Assembly: GCF_032118995.1 (NCBI RefSeq)
Contig: NC_092648.1
Coordinates: forward strand, 3,053,001-3,117,000
Reading direction: 5' to 3'
Length of the DNA: 64,000 nucleotides
DNA from: Asterias amurensis
Lineage: Eukaryota; Echinodermata; Asteroidea; Forcipulatida; Asteriidae
Positions 1-10,111 of this stretch are shown in pieces; the first letter of the stretch is position 1; every line of letters starts with the position of its first letter. The notes beneath the pieces were generated by a model. It ran no database searches. It had not been told where the DNA came from and worked only from the letters and a program-made list of their open reading frames with translations. The translations under genes were made by a program, and so were the position numbers.

Positions 1-207
1 GTGAGAAACGGCTCTCTCTGAAATAACTGGTTTTTTAGAAAGAGGTAATTTCTAACTAAAACATTAAAAGACTTCAGGCCTGAAGCCTTTTATGAAAGTA
101 CACAAATTTGTGCAACAAGGGTGTTTTTTTTCCCTTTATTGCATATGTTGGGATACACCAAGTGAGAACACTGGTGTTTGACAATTACCAAAGGTGTCCA
201 GTGCCTT
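1..207. mobile_element. Palindromic short element, family M1, partial copy
   Basis: Matches 313-679: GATACACCAAGTGAGAA and TTTGACAATTACCAAA are shared. Cut by the left edge. Confidence 0.7.
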
Positions 208-312
208 TAAATGTATACCAAGTGTGATTACCTAAATTTACAGCTTGAGATGAATAAGTTTACTTTTCCAAAACATTATTTTGTAAAATCATTTGTTGTT
301 TAAACTTTGCCT

Positions 313-679
313 TAAAGGGAAGGTACACATTGGTAATTACTCAAAACAAATACTAACTTAAAAACTGACTTGGTAAAGAGCGCTGGAGAGCTGTTGATAG
401 TATAAAACATTATGGGAAACGACTTCCTCTGAAGTTTTTAAGAAAGAGATAATTTCTCATTAAAATAATAAAGTACTTCTAGCTAGAAGTCTTTTATTCC
501 TATCTGAAAGCACACAAGATCGTCCAACAAGGGTGTTTTTTTTTTCATAATTTTCTCGCAACTTCGATGACCCACTGAGCCCAAATTTTCACAGGCTTGT
601 TATTTTATGCATATGATTGGATACACCAAGTGAGAAAACTCGTCTTTGACAATTACCAAACGTGTACCTTCCCTTTAAA
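313..679. mobile_element. Palindromic short element, family M1, full copy
   Basis: Inverted ends AAAGGGAAGGTACAC and GTGTACCTTCCCTTT, no ORF, about 367 bp. Other copies are at 1-207, 8760-9094, 47972-48362 and 56597-56969. A MITE-like non-autonomous DNA element. Confidence 0.8.
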
Positions 680-1431
680 GTCAATATTCCTCAAATAACT
701 GGTTGTGTAAAATATTAGCCTGATGAGGAAATGTTCTACAAAATTTAAAAAGGGCAAAAAACGAATACACACAACATTAGCATTAATCGTATCGCTAGAT
801 AGCATGTCGCATTTTATTTAATCAAAACCATAAGTGTAAACATATTGTCTGAAAAACACACATCTTTGCTGTCGTAGCTTGACATGAAAACCTAATTTAT
901 TTGCAAGTTGCAGGTTGATTTTAACAAATTTCTTTTTAAAAAAAAATATGATTTCGTTTCCTGTAAAACTGCTTCATTGTTTAACATTGCATTCTTTTAA
1001 AATAATTTACCTCAACATCAATAGTCCTAAAACGAATTATGTTTAAATAATATGGCCTATCTAAATTTCCTCAAACTGGAAAAAAAAACAGCAAGTGCAC
1101 AAAATATTCCCTAAAATTGTGCCTGAAACAAATGATGAAACTTCCACATCTAAGTGGTGTGAATTACTTATTGATAACAAAGTAACTAGATAAATTATTC
1201 TAACAAAGTAATAAACCTGTGTTAAATTAGTGTTGAAACTACCACTATTTATTCAACATTTTTGGCTACAGTAATGTTAATAGTTTTAATTAGAAAATTA
1301 TATTGTTTGTACTATATTATTCAGAGTTTCCAAATAAAATTATTCTTTAAAGATAGCAAGCAATCTCTCTCATTCCCTTATTTTATGTTTTTTTTTTATA
1401 TGTAATGTATTTTAAATTTACCACCTTTCAG
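680..1431. other. AT-rich non-coding stretch
   Basis: No convincing frame, repeat or RNA was seen here. Confidence 0.5.
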
Positions 1432-2110
1432 CCATACCTTAGAGTAAACCATTTCAATATAAAAAGTTCTACCCCTTTAAACTTAATCTGAGAAAAATGA
1501 TTAAATGGAAAAGTACACCCCTTTAAATGCCTTTAGCAGGTTCTTCCCTTAACTAAAAGTAATATATGAACACCTTTTAGTACAACAATACAATATGTGT
1601 ACTTTCATTTTTAATAAAGTCCAATAAGATCCCTTTAATCCCTTCAACACAATTTATAAAAACTATAACCCCTCCAAAACTACTTGCCTTTAAACTTAAT
1701 TTTAAATTTACCACACCTTTAAGACCCCAAAACTAACACCTTTGAAGCATACCTTAAAATAAACCGCTTTAATTTAAAAAAAAAAATCCACCCCTTTAAA
1801 CTTAACTTGAAAATTATTAAACAATCTTTACTTCATTTACCACACCTTTAAGACCCCAACACCCACACCTTTGAATCACACCTTCAAATAAACCATTTCA
1901 ATATAAAAAGTTCCACCCCTTTAAACTTAATTTGAGAATTAATAAGCCAACCCCTTTAAATACCTCTTGCAGGTTATTGACTTAATTGCAAAAAGTAATA
2001 CGTGAGCACCTTTAAAAATCTTAATAAAGTAAGTTTGTACTGCCACTTTAAATAATACATGAACACCTTTAAATACCCTTTTTGAAATCTTTGTACAACC
2101 ACTTTAAATC
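1432..2110. repeat. Diverged repeat rich in CCCCTTTAAA motifs
   Basis: AAACCATTTCAATATAAAAA and CCACCCCTTTAAACTTAA recur near 1450, 1760 and 1890, with many CCTTTAAA boxes between. An old, irregular tandem duplication. Confidence 0.6.
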
Positions 2111-2219
2111 AATTCAATCCAACGACGACATCACATGATGAATCACTACCTACCTAAACCAACTACAGTCTACATCCCCCCCCCCCCCATTATATATGAA
2201 CTAGTCCATCTCCATCACA

Positions 2220-2790
2220 CTCGATTCCCCGCCCGAGCCCTCATCCCCAACCAGTGCATCAGTTTACTCCTACCATCACTCGAAGCCCTCATCCGTATCA
2301 GTCCAGCACATTACTCCTACCATCGTCCTAAGCCCGCATTCAAACCAGCCCATCCCCTACCATCACCCAAGACCTCATCCCAAACAGCCCAGCCCAAATT
2401 GTACTCCTACCATCACCCTAAGCCCTCGTCCCAACCAGCCCATCACTCCTACCATCACCCCAAGCCCTCATCCCAATCAGCACATTACTCCTACCATCGC
2501 CCTAAGCCCTCATCCCAAGCAGTATAGCCCATCATCACTCCTACCATCACTCAAGACCTCATCCCAACCAGCTCATCCCATTACTCCTACCATCACCCGA
2601 AGCCCTCATCCCAACAAGCCCATCCCCTTCCATCACCCAAGCCCTCATCCCAAATAGCCCAGCCCAAAGTGTACTCCTACCATCACCCTAAGCCCTTGTC
2701 CCAACCAGCCCATCACTCTTACCATCACCCCAAGCCCTCATCCCAATAAGTGCAGCCCATCACCCCAAGCCCTCATCCAAACTCTTCCAG
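2220..2790. repeat. CT-rich minisatellite
   Basis: Irregular units of roughly 36-42 bases such as CTCCTACCATCACCCTAAGC and CCCTCATCCCAACCAGCCCA. A 130-codon plus-strand frame (YSYHHPKPSSQPAH repeats) runs through part of it but breaks when units change length, so I do not call a gene. Confidence 0.8.
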
Positions 2791-3083
2791 CCCCATCACC
2801 ATAGGCCCCCATCCCAACCAGCCCACTGGCTGTCGAGCATCCTCCCAGCCCATCACCCCAACTCTAAATCCCAAACCCACTCAGCAACCTCCTTGGCCCC
2901 TCAGCACTTAGAAATTTTACTCCTCCAGCCAAGCTCCAAGGCCCTTGGTAGGCCCTTGTAGGCCCTTGGTCAGCTCTCAGATCAGCTAGAAATCCAAGGG
3001 TTGAGCCAGGGAAAATAAATTCTGAAATATTTTCTAAGTCAGCCATTTTTAACTTCATCACTCCAAAAACCGTTAGATTTTAT

Positions 3084-3152
3084 AACAGCTCAGTAGCACA
3101 GCAGTGAGAGAGAGTGCTTACAGAGTGGAAGGTCCCCGGTTCAAGCCCTGCA
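3084..3152 (+). repeat. tRNA-like sequence (SINE head or tRNA pseudogene)
   Basis: A-box-like AGCTCAGTAGCACAGC and a good B box GGTTCAAGCCC at 3138-3148. The acceptor stem does not close. Confidence 0.5.
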
Positions 3153-3197
3153 CATTTTTATCAGAATTATAAAAAAAGTCTTTTTTTAATGGTAAAA

Positions 3198-3284
3198 GGG
3201 TCCCCGGAGGGATTTGAACCCACCCTGCTCACAGCTCCAGGATTCCTGGGGCTGTGAGCTAGCCCGCTGCGCTACGGCGGCTCT
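3198..3284 (-). repeat. tRNA-like sequence with a palindrome in place of the anticodon arm
   Basis: Minus strand: A box TAGCGCAGCGGG, D stem TAGC/GCTA, B box GGTTCAAATCC. Between them lies a near-perfect 31-base palindrome (3228-3258, CTCACAGC...GCTGTGAG) where a normal anticodon arm would be. The acceptor stem does not pair. Most likely a tRNA-derived SINE head. Confidence 0.55.
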
Positions 3285-3294
3285 TGAAAAAATT

Positions 3295-3906
3295 TGCTCG
3301 GAACTAATATTTAAACCTTAGAATGGAAAGGTCAAATAAAAAAAATAAATGAGATGAACCCTATGACCTTTGACCTCAGCAGGAGCCACAAGAAGAAAAA
3401 TAGAATAAAGACATGTCAGTTGGTGTACGTTAAATAAAGGTTTATTTGCAGAACAAAAATAAACAGTACAAATATTACCAGATCTGTTTAACGAGTAAAA
3501 CATATACCATTAAGACTACATTTCATATTAAGCAGTTTAACATTAAAAAATTACAAAGTAAATAATACAAAATATTTAACAGAACTATTTTAACTACAAT
3601 TTGGTTCAATATATTTGTTACCACATGAGTGTGCTTTAAACAACAAGTTTTAGTGCATCACAATAAAAGCTTTGTCTAACAATGTATCCCGAGTACCAAA
3701 TTGCTCAAACAAAAGTTGTTTGTTTTGTAACAACTTCAAAGAAACATACCCCCTCAACAATTACTTAAACATTTACAAACTCAACAGTATACACGTATTT
3801 AATACAGTAATAGACCTTATGTAATTAACGTCATAATTTTAACTATTGGTGCTTTATTTTAAGCACTAACAAAAAACTTGCCCCCCCCCCCCCTTTACAT
3901 TGTCAG
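3295..3906. other. Non-coding AT-rich stretch
   Basis: No gene or clear repeat recognised; short poly-C run near 3883. Confidence 0.5.
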
Positions 3907-5480
3907 AGCTGAAATTACACTGAGTGCATACAATGCAAGTGATTTTATACACGCTTCAATACTCGTAGCATTACGCATAGTTTTAAAGCTAATTTGGTTA
4001 CTGTATAGAGGGTGCACACATCTTTGACATTTTATTAACAGCACCCCCTACACAGTTTTTAAGTACCATACCATATAATATCCAACATTACTTAAACTTT
4101 ATTTCACAAGTCAAACATAGGGTTATTCATGCACTGATTAAACATTCACAGAAAATCATGCCTTGCACGGCTTAATCAATCAATGCAGCGACTCGTATAA
4201 GCGTATTTCCGATCTCGGCAGCGCTCATTCGTAAACAACAATATTTCCAGTTTCATTTTCTTTTTATTACACTTAATCAATTGAAATTACACCGAGTGCA
4301 TGCAATGCAAGTGATTTTATACAAACTTCAATATTCATAACATAATGCATAGTTTTAAAGCTAATTTGGTACCTGTATAGAGGGCGCACAAACATATCTT
4401 TGATGTTTTATTAACAGCAACCCCCCCCCCTACACATGCTTCATTAATAGAACTGTTCTTAAAGTACCATACAATAAAAGTTGTTTTATAATATCAAAGA
4501 ATACTTAAACCTTATTTCTCAAGTCAAACATAGGACAATTCTCTGTTCTGTAAACGCACCGACAGAAAATCATGTGTTTATTTTCTTATCACAGAAACGA
4601 GGCTGTCTTTTCGCACGGCCTAATCAATCAATGCATCGACTTATAAACGTATAATCGTATAATCATATAAACATATTGTCCTTTTAACACACTGATTAAA
4701 TATTCACAGATAATCATGTCTTTATTTCTAACACTGTTCTTGTATTGCAAGATACCTTTCACAAACGAGGCTGTTTTTTTCCCCGCACGGCTTAATTGAT
4801 CAATGCGGCGACTCGTATAAACGTATTTCCAATCTCGGCAGCACTCATTCGTAAACAACATTTCCGGTTTCATTTTCTTTCTATTACACTTAATAAATTG
4901 AAATTACACTGAGTGCTTGCATTGCAAGTGATTTTATACATACTTCAATATTCATAGCAAAACGCACTGTTTTAAAGCTAATCTGTATAGAGGGTGTACA
5001 AACATATCTTTGACATTCTATTAACAGCACCCCCCCCCCCCCACTCTACACATGCCTTATTAATAGAACATTTCTTAAAGTACCATACAATAAAAGTTTT
5101 TTTAAAATATCAAAAACTACTTAAACATTATTTCTCAAGTCAAACATAGAGTCATTCTGTCCTTAAAACGCACTGACAGAAAATCATGTCTTTATGATCT
5201 TATCACAGAAACGAGGCTGTCTTTTCGCACGGCCTAATCAATCAATGCATAGACCCGTATAAACGTATAAACATATTGTCCCTTCAACACACTAATTAAA
5301 TATTCACAGATAATCATGTCTTTATTTTCTAACACATTTCTTGTATTTATAACAAGATACCTTCCAGAAACTACGCTGTTTTATTTGCACGTTTTTTTTT
5401 GCAATCGATTCATCGTCTCGTATAAACGTACTTCCGGTCTCAACAGCGCTCATTTATAAAAAACAAACTATATTTCCTAA
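3907..5480. repeat. Complex tandem duplication
   Basis: GAAATTACACTGAGTGC starts near 3911, 4281 and 4899, each followed by GCAAGTGATTTTATACA, TTTTAAAGCTAAT and GTATAGAGGG. Alternating blocks with AATCATGTCTTTAT and GCACGGCTTAATCAATCAAT recur near 4150, 4560, 4700, 5170 and 5290. Several poly-C tracts follow AACAGCA. No coding. Confidence 0.75.
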
Positions 5481-5576
5481 TTTTATTCAGTGTTAGTGTT
5501 CAGTGGTAGCCTATTACATTTTTGTGTGTAACCCTTTCAGTTTCAGTTTCTTTTTATTACACTTGATGAAGTGTTT

Positions 5577-6130
5577 TTACCGAATTAACATTATTTAATA
5601 ATGAACATTTTTAATAAGCATATAACGCATCATAATCATGTTAAAGTTGCTATTTCATTAATATAACATTCATACATTTGTTAATCAAAACCTAATTTAA
5701 TTTATGGAATGTTAGTAGAAGACACTACAGAACCTTAGTATACTGTCAAATTAAGAACTGTTCAACAAAATTGTTAATAATTATATGTTATTTGTTCGTA
5801 TAATGATCTTAAATTTTAAATCGTAATTTTCTTTCAAAAAACACGTTACTTTGTCATATGGTTACTTGTTAGTATATTTATTCGAATCGTGGAATCTATT
5901 TAATTTTTTGTTTGTATGTTAGTGGCTAGATTTATTTTAATGTAACAAAAATCAATCATAATTTTTACTGAATTAACATTATCTAATAATTAACATTTTT
6001 AATAAGCATATAACGCATCATCATCATATGTTAAGTTTCTATTTCATTCAAATAACATTCATAAATTTGTTAATCAAAACCTTATTTAATTTAGTGGGAT
6101 GTTAGTAGAAGACACTACAGAACCTTAATC
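5577..6130. repeat. Direct duplication about 385 bp apart
   Basis: GAATTAACATTATTTAATAA through GAAGACACTACAGAACCTTA occurs at 5580-5735 and 5970-6125 with few changes. Confidence 0.8.
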
Positions 6131-6589
6131 ACATTTAGAACTATTAAACAAAATTCTTAACAACTATAATATTATTTGACTTGATTGTATAATATATTTT
6201 AAAGTTTTAAATTGTAATTGTTTTACTAATTAAACCTGTTAGTATATTTCACTTATTTTTGTGTATGTTAGTGGTTAGATTTATTTTAATGTAACACAAA
6301 TCAATTATAATTGTATGTTTTGGCAGACAGACTATGTTGTCACAAATAAAATGTTATCCCTACAAAAGATTAAAGATTTAAAATGGGAAAATATAAACCA
6401 CTTGCAGCCTGATTGTTGTTTGCAACATTCTTATGTTTAAGTTAGTTCTTAATTCATTGTAGTTAGTACTGAAAAACATAAAATTTATTAAGTTAATAAA
6501 TGTTATTAAGTTAAGTTGGTTGTTAAGTTTTCTATATATTGAATTTTGTCATATAAATGTTCATAAATTTATCAATTCCCCCAACGTCA

Positions 6590-7140
6590 GAATATGATGA
6601 TTTCTTAAAGGTTAAAAATTCAAAATTTATAGTATAGAACTTGTTTAAAAACAAAATCATTGTAAGATGTGTAAAGGGTAAAATAAATTTAAAAACATTG
6701 ACTAATTTTAATGAACATATTATTTGTAATTTTGTTTGACCAATAATTGGTATTATCAATTTGACCAAGGTCATCATTTGCAACATGCAATAAAACATTT
6801 ATATTATTTCTTAAGGGTTAAAAATTAAAAATCATTTATATAGAACTTGATTAATAACAAAATCATTGTAAGATGTGTATGAGGCCAAATAAATATAAAA
6901 ACATTGATTAATTTTAATTAAACATATTATTTGTAATTTTGTTTTATCAATTTGACCAATGTCATCATTTGCAACATGCAGTTAAACAGTTATATTATTT
7001 CTGAAAGGTTAAAAATTAAAATTCATTTGTATAGAACTTGTTTAATAACAAAATCAGTATAAGATGTGTATGAGGCCAAATAAATAAAAAAACATCGATT
7101 AATTTTAATTAAACATATTATTTGTAACTTTCTTTGTGTG
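6590..7140. repeat. About 200-bp tandem repeat, three copies
   Basis: GGTTAAAAATT, TATAGAACTTG and AAAATCATTGTAAGATGTGT recur starting near 6610, 6815 and 7008. Confidence 0.8.
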
Positions 7141-7630
7141 TATCTTTCTTTTTTATTTAAAACTAAGATTTTGTGTATCACATAAAATTTGGGGGATTAA
7201 TTTTTGTGGTAGATTAAATACTCTTGCTATTTGTTGAAGTTTGTAATATCTACATTTTTATGTGAATTATGAAAAAAATCAGATAACACGTTCAAGTACA
7301 TTTATGTATTTTATACAACGAAGATCTATATGAAAAAACAAATGTGATATTTTCGCGATATTTTCAACGCGCGACAACGTTTTGTTCACACGACTCACGC
7401 TCAAACCTATCAGCAGCAACCTCGTTTCTATACCAACAAATTAAACAAGTGAAAACCTACATGGGGTCTAAAAACAACTAGCCAAAGGTATTGTAAACAC
7501 CCATGATAAAGTTGACATCAAAAGTCATAAATAGTAATGCATTATAATAGTTAAACATAAACTTATGAAAACACCCCTGATAAAATTTAACACCACTGTT
7601 CATAAAGAGTAATGAATATAGTTGAACATA
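7141..7630. other. Non-coding stretch
   Basis: AT-rich, nothing recognised except a small CG-containing patch (TTTTCGCGATATTTTC) near 7350. Confidence 0.5.
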
Positions 7631-8708
7631 TAAGTACACCACTGCAAGCATTTTATTTCAGTTTTAAATTTGGCCTATCTTTTTGGGGCATTTCTTCAAC
7701 ATAGCTAATTGATGTGCTATCTTTGCCTGAGCCTATGGGAGTTTGACCGTGAAGAAGAAGCAGCACACACCTCCGCACAAGGCAGAAGCGGCACACACTT
7801 CCGCATCAATGCAGAAGTGGCACGCACCTTCGCATGATAAGTGCAATCTCACAATGTCACCATTATAGGAGCTGACACTCCCATGATAAGAGACAGACTA
7901 TAATGGGATACACTGCAAGACATCATACTGGGGTGGCAAGCCTTCAGCACGCTGTCGTCTCCCACAGGTTATGTAATTTTTGTTGCTAAGATTAGGGTAA
8001 GGGTTATTCTATATATTTAACATTTCTTTTGGGGGGAATTTCTTCAACATAGTAAATTGATGGGCTGTCTTTGCCTGAGCCTAAGGGAGTTTGACCGTGA
8101 AGAAGCAGCACACACCTCCGCACTAGGCAGAAGCAGCACACACATCTGTATCAATGCAGAAGTGGCTCGCACCTTCGCATGATAAGTGCAATCTCACAGT
8201 GTCACCATTATAGGAGCTGACACTCCCATGATAAGAGACAGACTATAATGGGATACACTGCAAGACATCATACTGGGGTGGCAAGCCTTCAGCACGTTGT
8301 CGTCTCCCACAGGTTATGTAATTTTTGTTGCTAAGATTAGGGTAAGGGTTATTCTATAAATTTAACATTTCTTTTAGGGGGGATTTCTTCAAAATAGTAA
8401 ATTGATGGGCTTTCTTTGCCTGAGCCTAAGGGAGTTTGACCGTGAAGAAGCAGCACACACCTCCGCACAAGGCAGAAGCGGTACACACCTCCGCATAAAT
8501 GCAGAAGTGGCACGCACCTTCGCATGATCCGTGCAATCTCACAATGTCACCATTATAGGAGCTGATACTCCCATGATAAGAGACAGACTATAATTGGATA
8601 CACTGAAAGACATCATACTGGGGTGACACGCCTTCAACACTCTAAGATCGCAAATTCACAGTGCAAAAAAAAAAATCGCATTTGTGCTTGCTTGCAATAG
8701 TGTAGTTA
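7631..8708. mobile_element. Small non-autonomous element related to the foldback ends
   Basis: Ends are inverted: TAAGTACACCACTGCAAGCA at 7631-7650 and TGCTTGCTTGCAATAGTGTA near 8685-8704. Both match the foldback ends at 33.0 and 36.8 kb, as does CTAAGATCGC near 8642. The inside is three tandem units of about 346 bp (starting near 7691, 8039 and 8384) with TTTGCCTGAGCC and short telomere-like GATTAGGGTAAGGGTT. No transposase. Confidence 0.6.
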
Positions 8709-8759
8709 TTTACAAGATGTTTAATAAAATGATAACAACAATAATGAAAGATACTTATT

Positions 8760-9094
8760 AATGGCACCAGACACGTTTGGTAATTGTCAAAGACCAGTAT
8801 TCTCACTTGGTGTATCCCAACATATGCATACAACTAAAAAATTGGAATAAAAGAAAAAAACACCCTCGTTACTTTGTGTGCTTTCAGATGCATAATAAAA
8901 GGCTTCAGCTGAAGTCTGTTATCATCCGAGTGAGAAATTACTTCATTCTCAAAAATTTGGTTACTTCAGACATGTCAGAGAGAGCCATTTCTCCCAATGT
9001 TTTATACTATCAACAGCTCTCCATTGCAAGTTAAAAAGTAAATTTTTATGCTAAAAACTATTTTGAGTATTTACCAATAGTGTCCAGTACCTTC
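8760..9094. mobile_element. M1 element
   Basis: Shares TTGGTAATTGTCAAAGACCA, GTATCCCAACATATGCATA and a terminal ACCAATAGTGTCCAG with the other copies; ends degraded. Confidence 0.7.
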
Positions 9095-9128
9095 ACACCT
9101 CTACACAAAAGTAAGCATACCATTAAGA

Positions 9129-9410
9129 AAACATATTTTAAAAGGGGAGAGGTTACCAGCACTTACACCCTTAGCCAAGATCCTCAGCATCTGGCCATAA
9201 AAACAACAACATGGAAATTATTTGATAAAACAAGAATTAAAAGCACAAGAAGTGTGCACCATTAATTCGAAAACATATTTTGAACAGGGGAGAGGTTACC
9301 AGCACTTACACCCTTAGCCAAGATCCTCAGCATCTGGCCATACAAAGCAACCCGACATTTATCAGCTACAAACAAGAATTAAAAGCACAAAAGTGCATCA
9401 TTAATTCGAA
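9129..9410 (+). repeat. About 141-bp direct repeat, two copies
   Basis: Both copies contain GGGGAGAGGTTACCAGCACT followed by TACACCCTTAGCCAAGATCC; they start near 9129 and 9270. Confidence 0.8.
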
Positions 9411-9419
9411 AACAGATGA

Positions 9420-9767
9420 GTTTCCAACGATTCTTAAAGGAGAGGAAGGCTGTTCCATAAGGTGGGAGCAGCATCAACCCCCATGTTGCGAAGTAGAGAC
9501 TCTGTGTGGAGCTTGCAGTAGACACTGTGATGATGAGCGAAGTTAACGAGGATGTGTATTATACGAGGTTATAAGTTCGGAGATACATGCGGGAGCGAGA
9601 TCATGTTGAGACTTGTAAGTGAGCTTGAACTCAATATGGTCCTCGATCGGCAGCCAGTAGAGACAGCGAAGAATAGGGATGATGTGCTCATTTCTTGGAG
9701 ACCATTCCACAAGGCGAGCGACAGTGTTCTGAAAACACTGGAGCTTATTCAGTTTATAAAAACACAT
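9420..9767 (-). mobile_element. Non-LTR retrotransposon fragment, 3' part of the reverse-transcriptase ORF
   Basis: The minus-strand frame reads LNKLQCFQNTVARLVEW, HIIPILRCLYWLPIEDHIEF and ACISELITSYNTHPR, the typical end of LINE reverse transcriptases (LQxxQNxAARL, HITPxLxxLHWLP). Beyond a stop and frame change a WNSLP motif follows near 9440. The rest of the element is absent, so it is a short dead 3' remnant of a CR1/L2-like LINE; clade not settled. Confidence 0.8.
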
Positions 9768-9769
9768 TT

Positions 9770-10060
9770 ATAATACCTTACTGTTGAAGCCAATAAACTG
9801 ATTTTTACATCCATGATTGCTTGCAGCTAACACACCTTGACCATAGCGATGTTTTATACGCGTCTCTCCTTTATACCAAGTTTCCTTGATGACATCAGCA
9901 GTGGTGATTCCATTCTGGACACTTCATTTCAGGAAAATATTCCTTACATCGCCGTCTCTGAAAGGTCAAGTTTGAAGACCAGAAATTAAAAATAAGCCAA
10001 CAATTTTAATTTGCACATTAATTGCAGGGTTGATAAGAACTGGTCAGGCCCCCTATTCAA
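9770..10060 (-). other. Module C, copy left of the satellite
   Basis: Minus-strand acceptor ACTTGACCTTTCAG with exon-like start at 9957; homologous over about 290 bp to 14820-15130, including a donor-like CAACAGTAAGGTATT near 9775. Confidence 0.5.
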
Positions 10061-10111
10061 GTGTGATGTAAATTTGTATTAAAAGTGTTATAAGATATTT
10101 ATTGACCAATT

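Noticed and set aside
2135-2527. Proline/histidine-rich 130-codon frame as a secreted or structural protein
   Set aside because: It is the translation of a CT-rich minisatellite with irregular unit lengths, has no signal peptide, and the frame is lost in the next units.
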